Assembly (NCBI RefSeq): GCF_000315915.1
Contig: NC_020191.1
Span: 1 to 64,000, forward strand
Length of the DNA: 64,000 nt
Origin: Henningerozyma blattae CBS 6284
Lineage: Eukaryota > Ascomycota > Saccharomycetes > Saccharomycetales > Saccharomycetaceae
Reading direction: 5' to 3'
Shown piece by piece: positions 53,122 through 63,167 of the stretch. The stretch's first letter is position 1, and every line of letters begins with the position of its first letter. The notes under the pieces are model-generated. The model was not told the origin of the DNA, did not search any database, and worked only from the letters and a program-made list of their open reading frames with translations. Both the position numbers and the translations under genes were made by a program.

Positions 53122-55110
53122 ATGAGCAAGCCAAAGAAAAACACTATAGAACAACAAATATCATGCCCTATCTGCAAAAGAAAAGTTTCATTTTTCTCTA
53201 TTAATGATCATTTAGATACTTGTACCAAAAAATCATTAAGTATATCTCCTATCTCCTCTACACAATCCACTATAACTAGTATGTTTAATAAAAATTCTAA
53301 AAGAAATAGAGAAGAAGTTATTGATTTAGATGATGACAATCAATCAGAATTAGAACAAACTAATAAACTTAATACATCTTTGAAATCATCCAAAGATAAG
53401 GATAATGATATCGAAATTATTAAAAGGGAGCCCCTAAATTCTCATTCAGTATTGAAATCTGAAAATACATCTTTTAAACCAGCAACTATAAATACAAACA
53501 CATATACAAACACAAATACAAATGATTATGAACTTCGATATCTTCAAAAAATTAGTCACTTACCATTAAGTGAAAAAATTAGACCACATGAATTAAGAGA
53601 TTATGTGGGGCAACAACATATTCTATCAAGAGATAATGGGACTTTGTACAAATATATTCAACAGGGAGCTATACCTTCGATGATTCTATGGGGTCCACCA
53701 GGTGTTGGAAAGACCTCTTTAGCAAGATTAATGGTAAAGACGGCTACTGAAAAAAGTGAAAATAATATTAAATATCAATTAATTGAAACAAGTGCTACAA
53801 AGGCAAATACACAAGAATTAAGAGGTATATTTGAAAAAAGTAAAAAAGAATTTAAATTAACAAGGAGGATCGTTGTATTGTTCATTGATGAGATTCATCG
53901 TTTTAATAAAGCTCAACAAGATTTACTATTACCTCATGTTGAAAATGGTGATATTATATTAATTGGTGCCACTACTGAAAATCCAAGTTTCCAATTAAAT
54001 AATGCATTAATTAGTCGTTGTCATATTTTTGTATTAGAAAAATTAAGTGTAAATGAGATTTGTATTGTTTTATCAAGGGGGATTGCCATGTTAAATAAAT
54101 TACGTAGTAAGATTTGGAAATTTCCAACACCATTAAAGTTAAAGAGAGAAATATTGGAATATATTGTTAATCTTTCTATAGGAGATACAAGAAGAGCATT
54201 AAATTTATTAGAGATGGTGGAAATTGCTACAAGAGATGAAAAATTTATTGAAAATTTTAACAAGGATAATAATAAAGAAGTAACTGACTCAAAGATTAAA
54301 GAAGAAACAAAGAGTGAAGAAAAAGCTAAAAGTGAAGATGAAGTAAAAAGTGACGAAGAAACAAATGAAGAAAATAAAGATATTATCAAAGTAGAAGAAG
54401 TAGATCATGAAAAAATTGCTCCTAAAATGTTTACTGATAATGAAATTACTATAGAAATGATTAAAAATATTATTAAAAGAAACAATACAAGTGATTTTGG
54501 ATTAACCACATATTATGATACTAAAAGTGATAATCATTATGATACAATATCAGCATTTCATAAAGCTATCCGTGGTAGTGATGATAATGCTTCATTATAT
54601 TATTTAGGCCGAATGTTACAAGGTGGAGAAGATCCCTTATATATTGCACGTCGAATGATACGAATTGCCAGTGAAGATATTGGTATCATTGATAATTCTT
54701 TACTTACGCTTGCCATTTCCACACATGATACAGTGATGAAGATTGGTATGCCCGAAGCTGATATGGCATTAGTACATTGCTGTGTTGCATTAGCACGATC
54801 ACCAAAATCAGTTGAAATTTATAGAGGCTGGAATAAATTAAAGGAATTATTAAACGAAAATTTATACTCAATGTCAAGTAGTGAAATTCCCATGCACATT
54901 AGAAATGCCCCTACTGAATTGATGAAAGATTTAGGATATCATAAAGGTTATAAATATAATCCAAATTATAAAGATGGTCTTGTCAAGCAAGAATATTTCC
55001 CACAAGAAGTACTTGATTTAATACCTAATCGAGACGTTCTAAAATTTTTAAATGGGAAACATCTTGGGGACAAAGTGGATCCAGATCTTCAACAAAATGG
55101 ATATTCCTAA
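53122..55110 (+). CDS. MGS1: Mgs1/WRNIP1-type AAA+ ATPase
   Basis: This 662-residue nuclear ATPase works with PCNA and DNA polymerase delta at stalled forks. An N-terminal UBZ-type zinc finger is at residues 15-34 (CPICKRKVSFFSINDHLDTC). A PIP-box-like QSTITSMF follows at 49-56, then VIDLDDD, a possible SUMO-interacting motif, at 66-72. The AAA+ core has Walker A GPPGVGKTS (191-199), Walker B LFIDEIHRF (Asp256, Glu257) and sensor 1 IGATTENPSF. The C-terminal MgsA domain is intact (HKAIRGSDDNASLYYLGRML). A Lys/Glu-rich insert at about 385-430 separates the lid from the C-terminal domain. The S. cerevisiae protein is 587 residues. In the order of YNL218W. Confidence 0.97.
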   Translation: MSKPKKNTIEQQISCPICKRKVSFFSINDHLDTCTKKSLSISPISSTQSTITSMFNKNSKRNREEVIDLDDDNQSELEQTNKLNTSLKSSKDKDNDIEIIKREPLNSHSVLKSENTSFKPATINTNTYTNTNTNDYELRYLQKISHLPLSEKIRPHELRDYVGQQHILSRDNGTLYKYIQQGAIPSMILWGPPGVGKTSLARLMVKTATEKSENNIKYQLIETSATKANTQELRGIFEKSKKEFKLTRRIVVLFIDEIHRFNKAQQDLLLPHVENGDIILIGATTENPSFQLNNALISRCHIFVLEKLSVNEICIVLSRGIAMLNKLRSKIWKFPTPLKLKREILEYIVNLSIGDTRRALNLLEMVEIATRDEKFIENFNKDNNKEVTDSKIKEETKSEEKAKSEDEVKSDEETNEENKDIIKVEEVDHEKIAPKMFTDNEITIEMIKNIIKRNNTSDFGLTTYYDTKSDNHYDTISAFHKAIRGSDDNASLYYLGRMLQGGEDPLYIARRMIRIASEDIGIIDNSLLTLAISTHDTVMKIGMPEADMALVHCCVALARSPKSVEIYRGWNKLKELLNENLYSMSSSEIPMHIRNAPTELMKDLGYHKGYKYNPNYKDGLVKQEYFPQEVLDLIPNRDVLKFLNGKHLGDKVDPDLQQNGYS

Positions 55111-55631
55111 TTTGTAATTTTAAAATACAGTCTGCATATTTTTTTTTTTTAATGCTTGAAATTAAACTAATGGCATTATAATTTTTTTTGAATTTTTTTT
55201 TTTTTGATTTTTTTTATTAATTTGATTGAATAAGTAATAAGTAAAATATAGATAATATAAATAGATAGTAGAGACTTTAAAATTCCAAATACATACAATT
55301 GAAAAATAAACAATGTTATTATGGAAATAAAAAAAAACAAAAAAAAAAAATAAATACATTTTGTAGATTAGATAAAAATGGGAAGCCAAAATAAGATGGA
55401 ATAAACGTGTAAACTAATAATGAGTAGAGAAAAAAAAATATGAAAATATAACAAAAGTAAACCCAAAGTAGAATGAGATGATATATTAAAAAAGTACTTT
55501 AGAAAACAAAAAAAAAGTGATTGAATAAGTAAATATAAGAGAGTGGCGTTGTTCTTTTAAAGGAAAAAAAAATGTCGATAGCAGAAGGCAAGATTTTTTT
55601 TATGTTTTTTTTATATTTTATTTTTCATTAT
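55111..55631. other. Convergent spacer MGS1 / YPD1
   Basis: AT-rich with many A and T homopolymers; both genes end here. No conserved frame or RNA gene is seen. Confidence 0.6.
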
Positions 55632-56135
55632 TCATAATTCTTGTTTATAGTATCTAGATAATTCCTTTCTTGCTAACAAGAACTCTATTCTTGCTTGATT
55701 CAAAGCCTTTGTTATCATTAGCAAATATTCATTATCAGCATGTGTAGATTCCATGGTAATATCTTTAGAATACACGGATAAATCCAAATTTTTCAAATAG
55801 ATCGAATCCTTCTCAGATAAAGTTGATAACAGATCATTTAAGTTGGGGAAGAAGTTCTCATCTTTTCTACCTAAATTTTGAATTCTTTCACAAACCCAAG
55901 CGATTCTTTGTAAACCTAAAGTGGCAGAAGATCCCTTTAAGAAGTGGCCCAAATTATCTAATTTCGACAAATCCTTGTTGTTATCCAATTCCTCTTGCAT
56001 ACTATCGAATGTAGTATTTGCTTGATCTATGAATTGAATGATTAAACTTTTGGAGAAGTCTGGATCGTCTTCATCCATATATATGATTTCATTCAATATA
56101 GTCCAGTCTATGATATCTGCCGGTATGCTAGTCAT
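55632..56135 (-). CDS. YPD1: Histidine phosphotransfer protein Ypd1
   Basis: This 167-residue four-helix HPt protein relays phosphate from the Sln1 sensor kinase to Ssk1 (HOG pathway) and Skn7. The phosphorylated histidine is His64 in NLGHFLKGSSATLGLQRIAW, at the same number as in S. cerevisiae, and the overall length is identical. The helix bundle is complete, and RLAR-type contacts at the C-terminal helix are replaced by ARIEFLLARKELSRY. It comes from the chromosome IV series (YDL235C) and is convergent with MGS1. Confidence 0.97.
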   Translation of the reverse strand: MTSIPADIIDWTILNEIIYMDEDDPDFSKSLIIQFIDQANTTFDSMQEELDNNKDLSKLDNLGHFLKGSSATLGLQRIAWVCERIQNLGRKDENFFPNLNDLLSTLSEKDSIYLKNLDLSVYSKDITMESTHADNEYLLMITKALNQARIEFLLARKELSRYYKQEL

Positions 56136-56954
56136 TAGTGAAGAGAAGGTGAGTGTAGAGGGGAGGAGAGGAATAGAAATGTATTATATATTATAATTAG
56201 TCAGTCTAGTGAATGATAGATAACAATTGGAGAACAATTGTTAAAGACTGATAAAAAAAAGAACAAAGATATGAAAAAAGAAGGGAAAAAAACAAAGTTC
56301 AATTGAAACAGAGGGCAAAAAAATATTAGAGGTATGCCTTGATGGAGATTGACGTATTACTGTGATACGATAATGAGTAATGCTTTTTGCTATTTTTTTA
56401 TTTATATAATTGAATATTTTTTATTATGTAAATTAATTCAATTATTATTATTTTATTTTTTTTCAAAGGTGTTTAATTATGCGGAACCGAAAAAAAAAAT
56501 AAAAATTGAAATTCGTTAAATTTATTAAATAATCAATAACAAAACAATTACAGCTTTGAATAGTATGATTAATTTACTTTATTTGTTATTGTTTGCTTTA
56601 TTTATTTTATTCTTTTTGAAATTGTGAAATTTTAATTTTCAATTATTTTTTTTTTTTTCACCAAATTTAAATTTTTCCAAAATCGAATAAAAAAAAGACC
56701 GATTAATCAAAATGGAAGAAAAGAAAGGGAAACGATTTCTTAAACGGATAAAGTAATTTATTAAAATACTAAATATGAGATATTTTAATTCAAGAGAAAT
56801 TTTTCTTTTCAATTGAGAAATTGGGAAAGTTTAATGTTGCTTTAGAATGGAACAATTGTTCAAGAATTATTCAATCAATAAATGCATATAACTTATTGAT
56901 AGGCACGCTGAAAAATTCAGGTGCAATACAATTACAAGCGAAAAAATGAATTAC

Positions 56955-57054
56955 CTGTATGTGCTATTTCTTGACTGTATGTGCTATTTCTTGACTGTAT
57001 GTGCTATTTCTTGACTGTATGTGCTATTTCTTGACTGTATGTATATATTCTTAC
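56955..57054. repeat. 20-bp minisatellite
   Basis: Four perfect head-to-tail copies of CTGTATGTGCTATTTCTTGA (56955-57034) and a fifth, degenerate copy to 57054. The unit contains GTATGT-like sequence but no clear protein-binding motif. Confidence 0.95.
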
Positions 57055-57234
57055 TTGGCGGTTGACTATCAAAGGAGCTCGTTAATAGATTGGCTATATA
57101 TGGTTTTTTTTCAAGTGATGATTCTAATAAGGGTGTAATTACTAGAATAGCAAGCACAACTCTAACATCTAACGGTTGTATTATACTCAAATGCAAGACA
57201 GTTTCAAATGCAATTTGATTTGAAAACCACATAT

Positions 57235-57261
57235 CACGTGACCAACTTGGTATCCCACGTG
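57235..57261. promoter_or_regulatory. Paired E-boxes upstream of PPN2
   Basis: TCACGTGAC is centred at 57238 and CCCACGTGAC at 57259. The first has the T/A flank preferred by Cbf1, the second the GGG/CCC flank preferred by Pho4. Phosphate-dependent control of a polyphosphatase is an attractive inference. Confidence 0.5.
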
Positions 57262-57799
57262 ACCCGCAATAAGTTCCAAAAAAATTAAAAAAAAAGAAAC
57301 AATATAAATAAATGTAACAACAACGTGTTTTAATACCCTACACAGTCACACCACATATGAAGACGTTGTAATCTCGACCATTATTTCCCCTGTTTTAATT
57401 TCTCTTTTTCTTATCTTTTCTTTCAATGAAGCATTTTATTTAACATTTCCGAGTACCTTCATGGTAGCGGACAACTGATGAAACTTTTGGGACCAATGAG
57501 GTATTAGCTAATCGATGAGTTAAGGTGCAATAATCACTTATATGTTTATGCGTGGTAATATATATGCTTATATCTGAGTTAAGATTATAATTATATAAAT
57601 ACATATAGTATTGAAATATTGATTGAGTCTTTTGAAAAAAGACTTTACACACTATTTACCCGAGTTTAGCTGTTATTTTTTTGTGTTGCTGCTAAGAAAA
57701 AAGAAACGGCTATTCAAAGTGTAATAGTGAAAACTCGAATATTTTTCATAATCAAAAAAATAATAGCAAAACAAAACAATAGGTAATACTCATATAATT

Positions 57800-58975
57800 A
57801 TGCAATTTGAGAGTATAAAACTATTGGATGAGACCAATAGTCACAGACCTGGGTTTTATGTTAGATTTAAGAATGTCATTGTTGGGTTTATAACTCTTCT
57901 TGCAACATTAACTATCTTTATTAAAATTTCCCAGCAACACAATAGTAATACAATCATTATGGAATTACCTGTCATCAATACGTTTGAAACAATTAAATTG
58001 GATGAGTACCCTAATGTAAACCGTCTATTGTTCATTGGTGATGTTCATGGAGAATACGATACAATGACTTCACTTTTCGAAGAGATGAATTATGATAGTG
58101 ATACAGATATGGTAATCTTGGTGGGAGATTTCTTAACCAAAGGTCCTGATTCTTTGAAAGTATTAGATTTCTTAGTCGATAGTATTCATAAAGGTAATCG
58201 GAATGTCAGATACGTTTTGGGTAATAACGATATTAAAGTGTTGGTGGCATTAATCAATCAAGATATGGAAAATTATTCTAAAGAATCTGAATTTAATCCA
58301 TTAAATTTCAACACCGAGTTTAATTATGTCCCAAAGGATCCATTGAAAAAAATTAAACAATCTCATTTGAAATTGGCAAACGAATTAGGGTTTAAGAAAT
58401 TGTATGAATTGGCCAAACATTCCACGGTGGCTTTCAAGATCCAAAGATCTAATAACGATGCTTCTCATGCGTTGTTTGCAGTGCATGCTGGACTATTACC
58501 TGGTAATTTCATCAATACCACTTTAAATGCAAATGATAATGAATTGTTTATTCCTAGTATTGATACTTTAACTGAAATGAAATTTGTGGAACAAGATAAT
58601 TGGTCAAATACTTATAAACAATTAGGAATGAAAGATAAAAAAAAGAAATCCAACGATATCGATGCCACTAAGAAATCACTTATTAAATGGTATAAATTAT
58701 GGGATGAAACTAAAGTGGAACAAACGTTCAATGATAATAAAAAGATTCAAAAAAATTTCGATTATGATCTTTTAGAATTTTCAGAGATCATCAATAACAT
58801 TACAGTTGTTTATGGCCATGATGCTTCTTCAGGTTTAAATATTCATAATCATACAAAAGGCTTGGATTCGGGTTGCACTAAAGGTGGCCAATTATCAGGT
58901 CTGGAATTCGTTTGGGATCCAACTAACAACAAATATATAGACACTTTATATCAGGTCGATTGTATAAAGAAGTGA
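57800..58975 (+). CDS. PPN2: Vacuolar endopolyphosphatase Ppn2 (calcineurin-like)
   Basis: This 391-residue metallophosphatase of the PPP/ApaH type cuts inorganic polyphosphate chains inside the vacuole. A single membrane helix near the N-terminus (about 25-43) fits a type II vacuolar membrane protein. The metal-binding motifs are in order: FIGDVHGEYD (GDxHG at 80-84), LVGDFLTKGPDS (109-118), YVLGNNDIKV (GNND at 141-144), then AVHAGLLPG and VVYGHDAS. The S. cerevisiae protein (YNL217W) is 326 residues; the extra length is in a Lys-rich loop near residues 270-320. It follows MGS1 in the chromosome XIV order, with YPD1 inserted from the chromosome IV order. Confidence 0.94.
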   Translation: MQFESIKLLDETNSHRPGFYVRFKNVIVGFITLLATLTIFIKISQQHNSNTIIMELPVINTFETIKLDEYPNVNRLLFIGDVHGEYDTMTSLFEEMNYDSDTDMVILVGDFLTKGPDSLKVLDFLVDSIHKGNRNVRYVLGNNDIKVLVALINQDMENYSKESEFNPLNFNTEFNYVPKDPLKKIKQSHLKLANELGFKKLYELAKHSTVAFKIQRSNNDASHALFAVHAGLLPGNFINTTLNANDNELFIPSIDTLTEMKFVEQDNWSNTYKQLGMKDKKKKSNDIDATKKSLIKWYKLWDETKVEQTFNDNKKIQKNFDYDLLEFSEIINNITVVYGHDASSGLNIHNHTKGLDSGCTKGGQLSGLEFVWDPTNNKYIDTLYQVDCIKK

Positions 58976-59760
58976 TAGTAAGGCCAATTATCAAAGACAG
59001 GCTCTTGCATCTTATAAATAGTTTTATATACATATCTTAGCATTTTGTCTTTTACCTAGTATGTAGGGGGTGAAAATACAATATATTATGCATATTATTG
59101 GAAAGCACAACTGGAAAGCACAGCTGGAAAGCACAGCTGGAAAGCACAACTGGAAAGCACAACTGGAAAGCACATATATTTTATCGCTTTTCCAGTACAA
59201 TCCCTTCTTTTATATATTCTTTTTTAACAATCTCTTCTTTGACAATTCTTTCCTTAGAAATCACTAGATCTTATTCTAGATCTGACATTCTCGATCGATT
59301 AATATCTGACATTCTCCTCTACTTGAAACATTCTTTGAACATTAGAAAATTTCTCTGGAGGCGTTTCACCCAACAAGAATTTATCCAACAATAAAACTAG
59401 AATCTTGAATCTTAACTTTTCGCTAGATATTTCCTGAAATATCTATTGTTTTCTTAAAACTAACGCATCCATTGTCCAGTAAAATTTGACTTTAAACATA
59501 TTGAAACGAACGAAACGAAAAGCCAAAAAAATTATAAAACATATTACTAAAAACAATTAAAAGAGGGAAAAAAGAGCAAATAATCAATAAAAATAAATTA
59601 TAATTAAACTATTAAAGTTATTATAACTTTTTTTCTATTTTTAAATAAAAAAAATAATACAAAAAAAAAAAAAATAATAAAATAAATATAAACATTCTGT
59701 AAATAAAAGTCGTTATTAAAATCCAATAAAAATAATAGAAACAGAGCAACTATATTAACA
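58976..59760. other. PPN2-MFG1 spacer
   Basis: Holds a 13-bp minisatellite (59100-59174). An A-rich leader (59520-59760) precedes MFG1. No gene. Confidence 0.6.
59100..59174. repeat. 13-bp minisatellite
   Basis: About 5.8 copies of GGAAAGCACAACT, two of them with G for A at position 11. It starts 125 bp after the PPN2 stop. The unit length is not a multiple of three, so all frames stay open through it, giving spurious short frames. Confidence 0.95.
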
Positions 59761-62259
59761 ATGTCTTCTAGTAGTCCTACCAACAATATAAACATAAACT
59801 CAACTACTCCTCAGCCGAGTACTATATTACCAACTTCCAATCCTAACCAATTTACACAGAATAATATAAATGATTCCAACATAAATTCATTGAGTTCCCA
59901 TTCAAGTCATTCTAATAGATCTACTCCTCATAATATCCCTACCAATACATTTGAAAATACAAATATAAATCATAGTGATTCAACAAATCAATTTAAAGTT
60001 GCACCACAATTAAATTTACAACAACAGCAACAACAACAACAACAACAACAACAAATTCAAAATAATTCCTCCATACCAAATCAAAATAACTCAAGTATTG
60101 ATCCGTCATATCAACAGAAAATTACCCAACAACAATTTAGAAGATTAAATCAATTTAATCAATTAAGAAAACAAGCAAACAATAATCCTGGTGATGGGAG
60201 CTCGATCAATAACGGGTTTAATCCTATGTATAGCCCCACAATAAATAATAATAACACAACTAATGATACAACAAATAATATACCGAATAACATACCGAAT
60301 AGTATACCGAATAACCCACTGAATAATAGGATGAATAACCCAATGGCTAACACAACAAACAATTCTAATTTTCAAATGAATTTACCAAATACAAATCAAC
60401 AAAATATTAATCAAATCATTGCAAGTGCTCCAATAATGTCATATTCTGCCAGAAAATATCTATCAAATCTTGCTATATTAAGACTACATGAATTAATTAA
60501 TATTGTAAATGCATCTGCTGGCCAAACAGATGTTTGGAATTATTGGCAAAGGACTATTGAAAAATATTTTACACCTTTTGGTACTTTCCAATATATTACG
60601 AAATCAAAATATGAAAACAAACAAACAGAAATTATTGCTGCATTAATACCAGGTGTTTTTACAGCTTTAAGATCTGCTTCCATTGTAAGAACTGAATTAT
60701 TAACTACACAATTAAATGCTCATGTTTTAAGTAATGGTACAATTTTCTTCAATTGCCCAAGAGTCTCTTTAACTTTCCATTATTTAGATGGTAGTTTTGT
60801 TACTCATTTGGCTCAATTTAAAGGAACTTTTGATCAAACTTTAAAGATCGAATGGATTCATTTTTGTTTCCATAATTTTGTTCCTGGTGTAGAATGGAAT
60901 TCTTTAGAAAGATTAATCTCTAAAGAAAAATTATCTTATGAAATTTTCCAAAAATTAGGTAATCCAAATGATAATTCAAATTCTAGTCATTCAAATAATT
61001 CAAGTGATTTAAATCAATCGAATATGAAATATGAAAATTCAAATCAATATGATTCTAGTATTTTAAATGAAGAAAAATCAAAAATGAAACCCCATTTAAA
61101 GAGAGATAAACAATATCAATCGTATGCAAGTAAGAAAAAAAATGATGGTTCTATAAATCAAGATTATGGTCATTCATCAGTGAAAGATTCTGATGTCAAT
61201 CATTCAACTATGGCTTCTAATATGAATATGTTTAATAATCCAATATCAAATTATACTACTACTACTAATAATAATAATAATAATAATGATTCATCTAAAA
61301 TTAAGGACGAAAATGATATTCAATTTTCAAGAGTTCCGCCGAATTTTAATGCTATTTCTCAATTACGTTCTTATTTTAGAGTATTTAGAAGTATTTCAGT
61401 TAATGGAATCCAAGAAGATTATTTTAGAATCCTGCAAGTTAATGATGTAATGTCATCATTAACTCAACTATTAATTTATCAAAGAGATAATAAATTAGCA
61501 AGCCCCTTACAGGCACTACAATCATTTGTTAATGAACATAAGAATAACGCAGGTCCTTGGCCAACTTCATCTTCATCATCAACTAATTCAAATACAAATG
61601 CATCAACTAATTCAAATACAAATGCCTCACCTTTAAATGTTAATACCCCATCTTCAAATACAAATCCTAACATTAATTCTAATATTCCTTCAAATCCAAA
61701 TTCAATACCTACCTCCAACGTAAATACAACAACTTCTAATTCTCCAGAACACAACCAACCACCAATTCACATTCAATTGCAATCTTCTCAATCGCAAAGA
61801 TCACAACCTGCAACACCTTATATGACGGAATTTAATCAATCATATTTAAATAATTCTCAAAAACATCATAATGGGAACCCAATTCTTCAAAATAGTTCAA
61901 ATGAATTTCCAAATCAGAATGGTAATATGCCTAATCTTAATATGAATCCCAATTTTAATGCAAGCCCAAATTCTACCGTTAATCCAATCATGGATCCAAA
62001 TTTGAATACGAATAGAAGTATAAACAGAAATATAAACATGAAAAGTAGTAATCCATCTTCAATCAGTAGAATAAATTCAATGGACCAAATTAATAATTAT
62101 AATAACTTAAATAAGAAAGATTCTGCCAACATTACCAGACAAAACGGAATGATTTCTGAAAATCAATTATATAATAACAAAAAAGAAAAATCAGTACTGC
62201 CATCTCTCCATATACAAAGAGGGATTCATTTAGCGATGATAATTCTAGAAACTATTTAA
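59761..62259 (+). CDS. MFG1: Filamentous-growth regulator Mfg1 (LIM-binding domain)
   Basis: The product is 832 residues as read; it is the partner of Flo8 and Mss11 that activates FLO11 and filamentous growth. A low-complexity N-terminus with a 12-Gln run precedes an LDB1/SEUSS-like LIM-binding domain, which comes in two parts. About 220-400 contains DVWNYWQRTIEKYFTPFGTF and LKIEWIHFCFHNFVPGVEWN. About 528-610 contains FNAISQLRSYFRVFRSISVNG. The S. cerevisiae protein (YDL233W) is 458 residues; insertions and the long Asn/Pro/Ser tail make up the difference. The last 24 residues probably reflect a one-base loss in an A-run (see next entry). It lies between PPN2 and VID27 as a chromosome IV series gene. 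Confidence 0.93.
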   Translation: MSSSSPTNNININSTTPQPSTILPTSNPNQFTQNNINDSNINSLSSHSSHSNRSTPHNIPTNTFENTNINHSDSTNQFKVAPQLNLQQQQQQQQQQQQIQNNSSIPNQNNSSIDPSYQQKITQQQFRRLNQFNQLRKQANNNPGDGSSINNGFNPMYSPTINNNNTTNDTTNNIPNNIPNSIPNNPLNNRMNNPMANTTNNSNFQMNLPNTNQQNINQIIASAPIMSYSARKYLSNLAILRLHELINIVNASAGQTDVWNYWQRTIEKYFTPFGTFQYITKSKYENKQTEIIAALIPGVFTALRSASIVRTELLTTQLNAHVLSNGTIFFNCPRVSLTFHYLDGSFVTHLAQFKGTFDQTLKIEWIHFCFHNFVPGVEWNSLERLISKEKLSYEIFQKLGNPNDNSNSSHSNNSSDLNQSNMKYENSNQYDSSILNEEKSKMKPHLKRDKQYQSYASKKKNDGSINQDYGHSSVKDSDVNHSTMASNMNMFNNPISNYTTTTNNNNNNNDSSKIKDENDIQFSRVPPNFNAISQLRSYFRVFRSISVNGIQEDYFRILQVNDVMSSLTQLLIYQRDNKLASPLQALQSFVNEHKNNAGPWPTSSSSSTNSNTNASTNSNTNASPLNVNTPSSNTNPNINSNIPSNPNSIPTSNVNTTTSNSPEHNQPPIHIQLQSSQSQRSQPATPYMTEFNQSYLNNSQKHHNGNPILQNSSNEFPNQNGNMPNLNMNPNFNASPNSTVNPIMDPNLNTNRSINRNINMKSSNPSSISRINSMDQINNYNNLNKKDSANITRQNGMISENQLYNNKKEKSVLPSLHIQRGIHLAMIILETI

Positions 62260-62309
62260 ATGATTTTGATATTCAAAACAATAACTCAAATAAAAAATCT
62301 AAATTGTAA
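62179..62309 (+). other. Probable frameshift and alternative C-terminus of MFG1
   Basis: The A-rich segment A6-G-A5 is at 62179-62190. In the current frame it is followed by 23 residues and a stop at 62257-62259. Restoring one A would instead open a hydrophilic tail including ISPYTKRDSFSDDNSRNYL and ending KKSKL at the TAA at 62307-62309. That tail fits the rest of the protein much better than the hydrophobic end RGIHLAMIILETI. Confidence 0.6.
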
Positions 62310-63167
62310 CATTATAACTCATAAACCTTCAAACGTCTCTGTTATACAAGAATCTATAAATATTTTTATTTTTATTTTTATTTTTATTTTTATTTTTATT
62401 TTTTTTTTACTTTTACTTTTTTTTCTGTTATTCCTGCCTTTTTTTTATTATTGGCATGAGCAATTACTGCTTTTAAAGATAAGCATAACGTATCATTTGA
62501 TTATAACTACCATGCCACATTGAAACTACCAAACTTCACATGATCTGAATTTGTGATATTTACTATGTATTACGATTATTTATTTTGTTTATCTATGTTT
62601 CACACTTTATAGACTCTACGGCACTATGTACTATAAACTACACGCTATAATGATTAATTGCCTTTAGTACAAGCTGAGCATATATATACTTTTCCTTATT
62701 TTTGAAATGAAACTATTTTATATATTTGATTTTAAATTTATAATCAGCATTTAATGAATATTTTTTTAAAATAATTGTGTCATCAAATCGATAGGTAATT
62801 TTAATTTTTTTATATTTTTTTTCGTTATTCCTTATCAAAATTAACATTAGCGAAAAGCAAAATGACATCTGAAAATCTATAATGACTTTTCGAATTGTCG
62901 AATTTTACAAGTTAAGAATGCAATCAGTGGTAATATAAGGATACAATGATAATATATTACAAACTAGGATATACATTGATCAATAATCTTTAACATTTGA
63001 AACTGGTTTTAAGGTTTCTATCTTGACACTTTAAAACAGCTCATTAATAGAAGCGAATTCTAAACAAACTCAAGGCAAAAAGAAAAAAAAAGAGGAAAAA
63101 AAAATAAATAGAAGGGCACACATAAAAGATTATTTTAACCAAAACTATAGATATTGTGTTTACGAGA
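62310..63167. promoter_or_regulatory. MFG1 3' region and VID27 promoter
   Basis: Starts with a TTTTTA hexanucleotide run (62360-62402, just after the alternative MFG1 end) and is otherwise AT-rich. An A-rich leader lies directly before VID27. RAP1, IES2, PEX17 and RRG9, which lie between PPN2 and VID27 in S. cerevisiae, are all absent. Confidence 0.6.

Larger units (their letters stand above)
56136..57799. promoter_or_regulatory. Divergent promoter region YPD1 / PPN2
   Basis: This 1.66 kb interval contains a 20-bp minisatellite (56955-57054), two CACGTG boxes 21 bp apart (57235-57240 and 57256-57261) and a Reb1 core TTACCCG (57656-57662) about 140 bp before PPN2. The second E-box reads CCCACGTG, the flank preferred by Pho4. 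GYP7 (YDL234C) is missing from this place. No RNA gene is seen. Confidence 0.55.

Noticed and set aside
59070..59394. Two open frames across the 13-bp repeat after PPN2
   Set aside because: They exist only because the repeat lacks stops in any frame; no homology and poor start context.
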